DNA of 5,215 bases from Chitinophagaceae bacterium (GTDB lineage: Bacteria > Bacteroidota > Bacteroidia > Chitinophagales > Chitinophagaceae): contig CANHLV010000151.1 of assembly GCA_947461495.1 (NCBI GenBank), positions 1-5,215 of the forward strand, given 5' to 3'. The stretch's first letter is position 1. The number at the start of each line of letters is the position of its first letter. Below the pieces are notes generated by a model. That model searched no databases. It was not told the origin of the DNA and was given only the letters and a program-made list of their open reading frames with translations. A program made the translations under genes and the position numbers. Positions 1 to 5,215 of this stretch are shown here, piece by piece.

Positions 1-698
1 AAATATTTTATCCAATCGCCAAGGTTGACGTACTTGCTGTTTTCATTCAATTGAATATCCAATGGCAGATGTCTGTGACCGAAAATAAAATAATCGTAAT
101 GATCTATTTTCAACACATCTTTGCAATAACTTACCAGCCATTCTTTGTCTTCGCTTTCAAAAATTTCATCACTGTTACCCGTTTTAGCCCTGCTTTTTCT
201 GCTGAAGTAATTGGCAAGTCCGATACCGATTACTGGAGGTAATATTCCAAAAGCTTTTTGTGCAATCTTATTTCTGAAAAGTTTTTTGATGAATTTATAT
301 CCATGATCACCCGGGCCTAATCCATCGCCATGGCCAATTAAAAATTTCTTATTGTGAAGTTGAAACGGAACAGGTTCGAAATGCACATTGATGTTCAGTT
401 CTTGTTGGAAATAATCTTTCATCCACATGTCGTGATTGCCCACAAAGAAATCGATAGGAACGCCACTGTCTGTTATCTCTGCCAGTTTGCCCAAAATTCT
501 TACATAACCTTTTGGGACTACATTCTTGTACTCAAACCAAAAATCAAAAAGATCACCTAAGATGAAAATGCGCGAAGCCTTATTTTTTATCTCATCAAGA
601 AAAGAGATGATTTTTTTTTCACGAACAAGACTGCTAACGGCGTCGGGTGCCCCAAGATGAAAATCAGAAAGAAAATATATTTTTTTGTTATCCGCCAT
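1..698 (-). CDS. lpxH: LpxH-like UDP-2,3-diacylglucosamine diphosphatase (metallophosphoesterase), 3' end cut by window edge
   Basis: Calcineurin-like metallophosphoesterase. LpxH enzymes hydrolyse UDP-2,3-diacylglucosamine to lipid X and UMP at the inner face of the membrane, the fourth step of lipid A synthesis. I translated 232 codons from ATG at 698 to the left edge without a stop. The family motifs appear in order: SDFHLG (11-16), LGDLFDFW (47-54), GNHDMW (87-92), GHGDG (122-126) and FGHRHLP (206-212), then NLGDW (225-229). Likely metal ligands are D12, H14, D49, N88, H123, H208 and H210, matching the E. coli LpxH set. E. coli LpxH is 240 residues, so perhaps 10-25 residues are missing here. 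One difference is that the E. coli GNRD motif reads GNHD, so the catalytic Arg is absent. The assignment to LpxH proper rather than a related phosphoesterase is therefore probable, not certain. The start lies 8 bases after the upstream stop, with no Shine-Dalgarno sequence. A run of nine A encodes residues 27-30. Confidence 0.85.
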   Translation of the reverse strand, partial: MADNKKIYFLSDFHLGAPDAVSSLVREKKIISFLDEIKNKASRIFILGDLFDFWFEYKNVVPKGYVRILGKLAEITDSGVPIDFFVGNHDMWMKDYFQQELNINVHFEPVPFQLHNKKFLIGHGDGLGPGDHGYKFIKKLFRNKIAQKAFGILPPVIGIGLANYFSRKSRAKTGNSDEIFESEDKEWLVSYCKDVLKIDHYDYFIFGHRHLPLDIQLNENSKYVNLGDWIKY

Positions 699-706
699 AT
701 AACAAA

Positions 707-1132
707 TTATGGTTTGTTTTTTTCCTGAAGATATTTCATGATATCTCCTGTAATGATTTCTTCCATACCTGCTACATCATCACTATACCAGTAAATCCAA
801 GAAAGTATCGGTTGTTTGTTGATGTACACTTCTACAGTTTGTCTGGTGTACCATGGTTTTTCTCCTGGCTCAACGTTTAAGCCTTCATAGTCATCCAACT
901 GAGCAATAGCCCAATCAAATGCTTCTTTATTTTTAGCCAAGTACAATTCTCCTGTGATGAATGAATCATCATCAGCTGCAATTGCAACAGGATATTCGCC
1001 TTTGTCAAAGAATTTACCACGTACAACACCTTCTCCCACTAAAGAAAAATAATCGGCAATATATTGATAGGCGGGGTTTCTAAATCCGCTCCTCAACGAG
1101 CCGTAAACAAATAAATGATATGTAGTTTCCAT
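707..1132 (-). CDS. gamma-glutamylcyclotransferase-family protein (AIG2/GGCT fold)
   Basis: A 141-residue protein with the GGCT/AIG2-like fold. Members cleave gamma-glutamyl-amino acids or gamma-glutamylamines and release 5-oxoproline, but many bacterial members have no assigned substrate. Visible marks are the N-terminal substrate-loop motif FVYGSLR (8-14), a GELY strand (61-64) and LDDYEG (79-84). E83 is the expected catalytic acid. The length is normal for a single-domain bacterial member. No signal peptide or membrane segment is seen, so it is probably cytosolic. It lies 29 bases after the LUD gene and 8 bases before the LpxH-like gene, apparently in the same transcript. No glutathione or gamma-glutamyl pathway gene is nearby, so the substrate cannot be inferred from context. 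The ATG start places YGSLR at the usual distance from the N terminus. The family call is firm and the reaction is uncertain. Confidence 0.85.
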   Translation of the reverse strand: METTYHLFVYGSLRSGFRNPAYQYIADYFSLVGEGVVRGKFFDKGEYPVAIAADDDSFITGELYLAKNKEAFDWAIAQLDDYEGLNVEPGEKPWYTRQTVEVYINKQPILSWIYWYSDDVAGMEEIITGDIMKYLQEKNKP

Positions 1133-1150
1133 TTTATTAATGATTTTTTA

Positions 1151-1169
1151 ATTCCTATTTTTCAGGAAT
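1151..1169 (-). repeat. short inverted repeat over the stop codon of the LUD gene
   Basis: ATTCCT (1151-1156) and AGGAAT (1164-1169) are a perfect 6-base inverted repeat around a 7-base loop. A G-U pair could extend it by one in the minus-strand RNA. The TGA stop of the LUD gene (1162-1164) falls in the stem-loop. No U-run follows on the minus strand (the RNA continues UUAAAAAAUC), so it is not a normal intrinsic terminator. It might act weakly on RNA processing or mean nothing. Confidence 0.35.
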
Positions 1170-1791
1170 CAATCAAGAAACAATATACTTCTTTCGGTCC
1201 ATGTACACCTGTTACCAAAGTCTTTTCAATATCAGCAGTTCTGCTTGGTCCTGTGGCATAGGTCATTTGAGAAGGTAGATTGTTTTTGTATTTTGTTTTT
1301 AAAAACTGTAAAGATTCTTTTAGGTCATACACCATCTGACTTGAATGAGCAATACAAATATGAATGGGCGCATATACACTAGTAGTTCTGCCGCTTTGTT
1401 GTGCGCTGCTCATAACAATAGTACCTGTTCGCGCTACCAAATATTCACATCCGGTAATGGAAACATCGCAGGATGCCAAATCGCCATAAGGCTCCATATC
1501 ATTACTTTGTATATATGGTATTAGTTTGGTTTCTCTACAGTATATTTTTGTCCAGCCTCTAGATATAATCAGCGTTCCCAATTGTTTGATCAATTCCATT
1601 TCATCATGACAAAAAACAAATTTCCCCTGAAGTTTGGCAAATGCTTCTGCAAAAATAATAGCGTCGTCTTCTTGCTGTGATTTATATACAGACTGAGTAC
1701 CATTGCTGTGTGGAAAAGGCAAAGGCACCGGATTACTCAGTGCCTGCCTTATTTTTCTTAAAATATTCTCTTTAGCTTTTGTATTGGCCAT
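1162..1791 (-). CDS. LUD-domain protein, LutC/YkgG-like
   Basis: A 209-residue protein of the LUD (LutC/YkgG) family. In Bacillus, LutC acts with the Fe-S proteins LutA and LutB in L-lactate oxidation. Seen here are a basic N-terminal helix (about 1-20), a variable linker to about 43, then the LUD core. The core has the stretch around TGCEYLVARTGTIV (113-126) followed by SGR (133-135), and the C-terminal signatures GPSRTADIE (181-189) and GVHGP (195-199). The length is typical for a stand-alone LutC-type protein. No lutA or lutB is present in the window. The gene follows ftsH by only 12 bases, so it is probably cotranscribed with it. Calling it a lactate-utilisation protein on family name alone would be weak, and its role next to ftsH is unknown. 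The ATG start is supported by the normal N-terminal helix and by spacing from ftsH. No signal peptide or membrane segment is visible. Confidence 0.88.
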   Translation of the reverse strand: MANTKAKENILRKIRQALSNPVPLPFPHSNGTQSVYKSQQEDDAIIFAEAFAKLQGKFVFCHDEMELIKQLGTLIISRGWTKIYCRETKLIPYIQSNDMEPYGDLASCDVSITGCEYLVARTGTIVMSSAQQSGRTTSVYAPIHICIAHSSQMVYDLKESLQFLKTKYKNNLPSQMTYATGPSRTADIEKTLVTGVHGPKEVYCFLIDS

Positions 1792-1803
1792 CAGTAGTTT
1801 TAT

Positions 1804-3891
1804 TTAAACACCTGTGTTGTTTTCTTCTGAGGGTTTTTCAGGAGCTGGTATTGGCTCAGCTGCAGTTTCAGGAATTACAATTGCTTCTTCTACATCTAAT
1901 ATTTTTTTCTCTTCAAAAGGACGTTTGCCAATCAATGCTTCCACATCACTTTTAAACAATACTTCTTTAACCAATAATTCTTTAGCCAGTTTTTCTACAT
2001 CACCTCTTTTTTCTTGAAGTAATTTTTTGGTTTTGATATACGCTTCGTCAATGAGTTTGCGAACTTCATGGTCAATCATTTTACCGGTTTCCTCACTATA
2101 AGGTTTGGTGAAATAATTTTCCTGAGCAGGATCGTAATAACTGATATTGCCCACTTTATCATTCATACCATAAACAGTCACCATGCTGTAAGCAATCTTG
2201 GTAATTTGTTGTAAGTCATTGCTGGCACCTGTACTGATTTTTCCGAAGAAAATATCTTCACTCGCACGACCGCCTAGGGTCATACAAATCTGATCAATCA
2301 ACTGGTCTGTGTTATACAAATATTGCTCTTTCGGTGTGTATTGCGCATAACCCAAAGCAGCTGTTCCTCTTGGCACGATAGTTACCTTTAGTAACGGATA
2401 CGCATGCTCGAGATACCATCCACAAATAGCATGGCCGGCTTCGTGATATGCGATGATTTCTTTTTCTTCCGGAGAGATGATTTTATTTTTCTTTTCCAAT
2501 CCGCCGATAACCCTGTCGATAGCATCCTGGAAGTCACTCATGTCAACCGCTTCTTTATTTTTACGAGCTGCAATAAGTGCGGCTTCATTACATACGTTTG
2601 CAATGTCAGCACCAGCAAAACCCGGTGTTTGTTCTGCTAATTTATGAATGTCTAGTTTTTGAGAAGTTTTGATGGGAATCAAATGCACTTTGAAAATCGC
2701 TTCACGGCCTACTAAATCCGGACGGTCGATACTGATTTGTCTGTCGAAACGACCTGGTCTTAACAACGCATTATCCAATACATCCGGGCGATTGGTAGCC
2801 GCCAAAATGATGATACCCAAATCGGTACCGAAGCCATCCATTTCCACGAGCAATTGATTCAATGTATTTTCTCTCTCGTCGTTGCTCATCATCACATTCT
2901 TTCCTCTAGCACGCCCTATTGCATCAATCTCATCAATGAAAATAATACAAGGTGCTTTTTCACGAGCTTGTTTAAACAAATCTCTCACACGACTTGCACC
3001 CACACCCACAAACATTTCTACGAAATCACTTCCGCTCAAACTAAAGAAAGGTACTTGTGCTTCACCGGCAACAGCTTTTGCCAACAAGGTTTTTCCTGTT
3101 CCTGGAGGACCTACCAATAATGCACCTTTTGGAATTTTACCGCCAAGTGCAGTGTATTTTTTAGGATTTTTGAGGAAGTCAACGATTTCCATTACTTCCA
3201 CTTTGGCTTCATCCAAACCAGCCACATCGCCGAAATTGATATTTACTTTAGTTCCTTTTTCAAATAAAGTAGCTTTTGATTTTCCGATATTGAAAATACC
3301 GCCGGCGCCGCCACCACCGCCTGGACCGCCAACTTTTCGCATCATCATCACAAAGATGAAACCAATTAATAAAATAGGCAACAATGTACTCAGTAATTGC
3401 CCGAAAACTTCTCCTTCATCATCCGGTTTATCAGGTACTTGTTTTACAGTAGGGTTTTGTTCGTAGAATTTTCCAATTTGATTTGAAAAAGTTTTGTCGT
3501 CAATAATACTAAAATACAATTGAGGATTGGGGGCGCTTATTTTTTTTGCAGCCTCATATTTTCTTGGATCGAGTTTGTCGGATAAAAGCTGGCTATAAAC
3601 TGCGGGTTTATTTTTCAGGCTATCGTTATTCAGAAAAATTCTGACAAGTTTTTTGTTACGAATGGTTTTAATTTCCTCTACATCGCCTTGTTTCAGCATT
3701 TCATAAAATTTCTGCTGGTCGGTTTCAATGCCGCTGCTGTTCACACCTCTGAATAAATTATAAGTGATAATTGCTAGAAAAATAAATCCGTATATCCAGT
3801 AAATGCTGAATTTGCTTTTCTTTTTTTGCGGATCATCTCCCATTGGAGGTATGTTTCCTTGTGGTGTGTTTTTGTTATTAGATTGACTCAT
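1804..3891 (-). CDS. ftsH: ATP-dependent zinc metalloprotease FtsH
   Basis: Membrane-anchored AAA+ protease, normally a hexamer, that unfolds and degrades membrane and short-lived cytosolic proteins. The 695 residues are complete. In order: a polar N terminus (1-27), membrane segment 1 (about 28-47), a periplasmic domain (about 48-160), membrane segment 2 (about 163-183), and a glycine-rich linker (188-198). The AAA module follows with Walker A GPPGTGKT (261-268), pore loop MFVG (293-296), Walker B IIFIDE (316-321), and the second region of homology ending RPGRFDR (378-384) with likely arginine fingers R378 and R381. The M41 protease has HEAGH (483-487), where H483 and H487 bind zinc and E484 is catalytic. 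D559 in TGASNDL is the likely third zinc ligand. All key residues are present, so it should be active. The tail (about 665-695) is rich in Glu and Pro and is probably disordered. It lies 36 bases after rsfS, with AAAGGA before the start. Confidence 0.98.
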   Translation of the reverse strand: MSQSNNKNTPQGNIPPMGDDPQKKKSKFSIYWIYGFIFLAIITYNLFRGVNSSGIETDQQKFYEMLKQGDVEEIKTIRNKKLVRIFLNNDSLKNKPAVYSQLLSDKLDPRKYEAAKKISAPNPQLYFSIIDDKTFSNQIGKFYEQNPTVKQVPDKPDDEGEVFGQLLSTLLPILLIGFIFVMMMRKVGGPGGGGGAGGIFNIGKSKATLFEKGTKVNINFGDVAGLDEAKVEVMEIVDFLKNPKKYTALGGKIPKGALLVGPPGTGKTLLAKAVAGEAQVPFFSLSGSDFVEMFVGVGASRVRDLFKQAREKAPCIIFIDEIDAIGRARGKNVMMSNDERENTLNQLLVEMDGFGTDLGIIILAATNRPDVLDNALLRPGRFDRQISIDRPDLVGREAIFKVHLIPIKTSQKLDIHKLAEQTPGFAGADIANVCNEAALIAARKNKEAVDMSDFQDAIDRVIGGLEKKNKIISPEEKEIIAYHEAGHAICGWYLEHAYPLLKVTIVPRGTAALGYAQYTPKEQYLYNTDQLIDQICMTLGGRASEDIFFGKISTGASNDLQQITKIAYSMVTVYGMNDKVGNISYYDPAQENYFTKPYSEETGKMIDHEVRKLIDEAYIKTKKLLQEKRGDVEKLAKELLVKEVLFKSDVEALIGKRPFEEKKILDVEEAIVIPETAAEPIPAPEKPSEENNTGV

Positions 3892-3900
3892 AAAAGTATT

Positions 3901-3906
3901 TCCTTT
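3901..3906 (-). promoter_or_regulatory. Shine-Dalgarno-like site of ftsH
   Basis: AAAGGA on the minus strand, 9 bases before the ftsH ATG. The spacing is right for a ribosome binding site and supports that start. The other genes in the window lack an equally placed match, which is usual for Bacteroidota, where Shine-Dalgarno pairing is little used. Confidence 0.5.
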
Positions 3907-3927
3907 GATTTATTGTAGGGGGTTAGA

Positions 3928-4329
3928 TTAACTATTGTGCTCCATTGAACTTGCATCGCTCCATAGTTCCTCAAGACGGTAAAATTTTCTAGGTTCTGGA
4001 AGCATGATGTGAACAACAATATCTACATAATCTATAAGAATCCATTGTTCAGCTTGTCGGCCTTCATGTTTAAATGGCATTTCATCACATTTTTCTTTTA
4101 CTTCCTTTTCGATGTTATCGGCAATGGCTCTTAGTTGGTTGTTGTTATTAGCCTGACAGATGATAAAAAAATCAGAAACGGCTTCAGGGATTTTTTTCAA
4201 ATCCAGACTAACGATATTTTCACCTTTTTTATCAAGGATAGCGTTGATGATTACTTTAAAGAGTTTGCTATTTCGGGATAATCTTGTTTGGCCTTTTTTG
4301 CGGCTGCTTAATACGTTCAAATTGTTCAA
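3928..4329 (-). CDS. rsfS: ribosomal silencing factor RsfS, probable TTG start
   Basis: RsfS (DUF143/Iojap family) binds ribosomal protein uL14 on the large subunit and blocks subunit joining, which lowers translation in starvation. The 133-residue frame shows the family core from about residue 22: KKGENIVSLDL (34-44), SDFFIICQA (52-60), and the C-terminal block EQWILIDYVDIVVHIM (94-109). RKFYRLEELWSDA (114-126) then closes the domain. The E. coli protein is 105 residues, and the extra length is an N-terminal basic stretch of about 20 residues. No ATG occurs in frame before residue 84, and the frame is closed by a stop at 4423-4425. The start is therefore probably TTG at 4327-4329, or the TTG three codons later (4318-4320). 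A 38-codon ORF ends one base before the first TTG, which may couple the two. It is the first recognised gene of the minus-strand run, followed 36 bases on by ftsH. Function is firm and the exact start is uncertain. Confidence 0.93.
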   Translation of the reverse strand: MNNLNVLSSRKKGQTRLSRNSKLFKVIINAILDKKGENIVSLDLKKIPEAVSDFFIICQANNNNQLRAIADNIEKEVKEKCDEMPFKHEGRQAEQWILIDYVDIVVHIMLPEPRKFYRLEELWSDASSMEHNS

Positions 4330-4332
4330 ATC
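4315..4332. repeat. tandem 9-base repeat at the rsfS start
   Basis: On the plus strand, GTTCAAATT is followed directly by GTTCAAATC, two copies differing in the last base. On the minus strand this gives TTGAAC twice, which creates the two alternative in-frame TTG start codons of rsfS (4327-4329 and 4318-4320). It may be a small duplication or chance. No role is known. Confidence 0.5.
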
Positions 4333-4349
4333 AGTTAATTTTATTTTTG
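4322..4349 (+). promoter_or_regulatory. candidate Bacteroidota-type promoter for birA
   Basis: TTG at 4322-4324, then 17 bases, then TATTTTTG at 4342-4349. This matches the TTG / TAnnTTTG pattern described for Bacteroidota primary sigma factor promoters, with spacing at the low end of the usual range. It points toward birA and would give a leader of about 130 bases. The sequence is AT-rich, so a chance match is possible. It overlaps the rsfS start region. Confidence 0.35.
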
Positions 4350-4447
4350 GGTTGAACCGGAAATAGATGCCGGATGATTGTTTTAAAAAACGGCAGTAAA
4401 ACGAGTTCGTTATATTTAATGTTCAGCTTATTTGTTATAGCTTGCAT
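4331..4447 (-). CDS. possible 38-codon leader ORF upstream of rsfS
   Basis: An ATG at 4445-4447 opens 38 codons ending in TGA at 4331-4333. One base separates this stop from the TTG start of rsfS. The predicted peptide begins MQAITNKLNI, has a hydrophobic patch LVLLPFF (15-21) and ends in a basic, Pro- and Asn-containing tail. I recognise no family. It has no Shine-Dalgarno sequence, but a TACTTTTG box ends only 7 bases before the ATG, so a transcript from it would be nearly leaderless. If translated, it could deliver ribosomes to the weak TTG start by termination and reinitiation. An open frame of this length in 157 bases of AT-rich spacer can also arise by chance, so I hold it as a candidate only. 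Confidence 0.3.
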   Translation of the reverse strand: MQAITNKLNIKYNELVLLPFFKTIIRHLFPVQPKNKIN

Positions 4448-4454
4448 TATATCT

Positions 4455-4462
4455 CAAAAGTA
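4455..4462 (-). promoter_or_regulatory. candidate -7 promoter box for the rsfS-ftsH operon
   Basis: TACTTTTG on the minus strand fits the Bacteroidota -7 consensus TAnnTTTG exactly. The nearest upstream TTG lies only 15 bases away, shorter than the usual 17-23, so the -33 element is weak or absent. Transcription would begin near 4450 and read into the five-gene run, leaving roughly 120 bases before the rsfS TTG. No other exact match pointing this way was found between birA and rsfS. Confidence 0.4.
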
Positions 4463-4486
4463 CTATTTCTTTCTTATCAAAAGGGT

Positions 4487-5215
4487 ATGGAATCAAACTT
4501 AGTTTTTCAATCGCTTAATATAGTTGACAGTACCAACAACTATGCCATGGCTCAAATTCATGAAGGATTGGCGAGGCATGGCATGGGATTTTTTGCCAAA
4601 GGTCAGACTGCAGGAAAAGGGCAGCGCTCAAAAAGCTGGCATAGTCAACCCGGAGAAAATATCATTTTGAGTGTCATAGTCGTGCCTGCGGCTGTTTTTA
4701 CAGAACAGCCATTTGTTTTTAATGCGTGCGTGTCGTTAGTTTGCAAGCAATTTTTAGAACAAATCATTAAAGAAAAGGTAGACATCAAATGGCCCAATGA
4801 TCTTTACATACGTGACAGAAAGGCAGGCGGCATTTTAATAGAGAACAATTTCAGGGGTAAATCTTGGAACTGGTCGGTGATTGGAATAGGTATTAATGTG
4901 AATCAGGTTGGTTTTCCTGAAATGCAAAAAAAACCGATTTCAGTAAAGCAAATCACAGGAGAGACTTATGATCCGGAATTATTGTCCAGGCAACTCAGCG
5001 AACAAATGATAACCTATTTTGATACCTTAAAACAGTTGAATTCAGCTGAAATCATGCGAGCTTATAATGATGCGCTGTATTTTAGGGAAAAAACAGTTCG
5101 CCTGAAGTATAATGAAGAGATGTTCGATACGTTAATAAAAAAAGTTACTCAAGACGGACATTTGATAACAGTAGATGAGGTGGAAAGGAAGTTTAATTTT
5201 GGAGAAGTGGAGTGG
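4487..5215 (+). CDS. birA: biotin--[acetyl-CoA-carboxylase] ligase, monofunctional, 3' end cut by window edge
   Basis: BirA makes biotinyl-5'-AMP from biotin and ATP and transfers biotin to the carrier lysine of acetyl-CoA carboxylase and other carboxylases. I translated 243 codons from ATG at 4487 to the right edge without a stop. Visible motifs are VDSTN (13-17), the biotin/adenylate loop GKGQRSKSW (43-51), KWPNDL (101-106), K112 with AGGILIE (113-119), and GIGINVN (133-139). The C-terminal SH3-like domain ends in FGEVEW at the edge. The usual length is near 245, so only a few residues are missing. The catalytic domain begins almost at residue 1, so the helix-turn-helix domain of E. coli BirA is absent. 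This is a group I enzyme that cannot repress bio genes. The loop differs from E. coli GRGRRGRKW: Gln46 stands at E. coli R118. The gene is divergent from rsfS, 157 bases away, and the ATG fits the family N terminus. Confidence 0.95.
   Translation, partial: MESNLVFQSLNIVDSTNNYAMAQIHEGLARHGMGFFAKGQTAGKGQRSKSWHSQPGENIILSVIVVPAAVFTEQPFVFNACVSLVCKQFLEQIIKEKVDIKWPNDLYIRDRKAGGILIENNFRGKSWNWSVIGIGINVNQVGFPEMQKKPISVKQITGETYDPELLSRQLSEQMITYFDTLKQLNSAEIMRAYNDALYFREKTVRLKYNEEMFDTLIKKVTQDGHLITVDEVERKFNFGEVEW

Noticed and set aside
51..880. Three short plus-strand open frames (51-242, 354-560, 647-880)
   Set aside because: They run antisense to the LpxH-like and cyclotransferase genes, whose motifs are intact on the minus strand. 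The peptides look like translated noise.
1814..3120. Several 60-90 codon plus-strand frames within ftsH
   Set aside because: All are antisense shadows of the ftsH coding sequence and show no domain or start signal of their own.
2882..3466. Plus-strand open frame of 194 codons opposite ftsH
   Set aside because: It lies fully antisense to the conserved AAA region of ftsH, its peptide is low in complexity with a poly-Pro stretch mirroring the glycine linker, and no family is recognisable.
4160..4366. 68-codon plus-strand frame over the rsfS start
   Set aside because: It is antisense to the conserved part of rsfS and shows no recognisable protein features.
4357..4373. CCGG repeated 9 bases apart as a possible hairpin or operator
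   Set aside because: The stem is only 4 bases and does not extend on either side. Two CCGG sites this close occur easily by chance.
4381..4390. TTTTAAAAAA as a terminator tail
   Set aside because: No GC-rich stem precedes it on either strand, and it sits between divergent gene starts where a terminator is not expected.
1..5215. A defence, mobile or otherwise undescribed multi-gene system
   Set aside because: All the main frames fall into known housekeeping families. There are no transposase, integrase, toxin, repeat-array or phage signs, and composition looks even across the genes.

Overview
The window looks like ordinary chromosomal housekeeping DNA from a member of the Bacteroidota. A Chitinophagaceae-like lineage is my best guess. 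The signs are the protein sequences themselves, the AT-rich composition, mostly A-rich rather than Shine-Dalgarno leaders, TAnnTTTG-type promoter boxes, and the gene order rsfS-ftsH-LUD, which I recall as common in this phylum. The taxonomic call is inference from sequence character. No mobile element, RNA gene, CRISPR array or phage gene was seen.

Layout: positions 1-4329 hold five genes on the minus strand, read right to left. They are rsfS (ribosomal silencing factor), ftsH (membrane AAA+ zinc protease), a LutC/YkgG-like LUD-domain protein, a gamma-glutamylcyclotransferase-family protein, and an LpxH-like UDP-2,3-diacylglucosamine diphosphatase cut by the left edge. The gaps are 36, 12, 29 and 8 bases, with no recognisable terminator in any of them, so one operon is likely. 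Positions 4330-4486 are a divergent intergenic region. It holds candidate promoter elements for both directions and a possible 38-codon leader ORF. From 4487 to the right edge, birA (biotin-protein ligase without the DNA-binding domain) runs on the plus strand and is open at its end.

How the genes fit together: RsfS and FtsH are general ribosome-control and protein-quality-control factors. FtsH governs lipid A synthesis in E. coli by degrading LpxC, and a putative lipid A pathway enzyme sits in the same operon here. The LUD and cyclotransferase proteins have no clear partner in the window. BirA loads biotin on acetyl-CoA carboxylase, so it touches fatty-acid supply.

The least ordinary spot is the start of rsfS. 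The reading frame has no ATG before residue 84 and appears to start at TTG. One base upstream of that TTG ends a 38-codon ORF, which itself begins just after a TAnnTTTG promoter box. This could be a leader peptide with coupled translation, or chance. I do not see a convincing undescribed system in this window.
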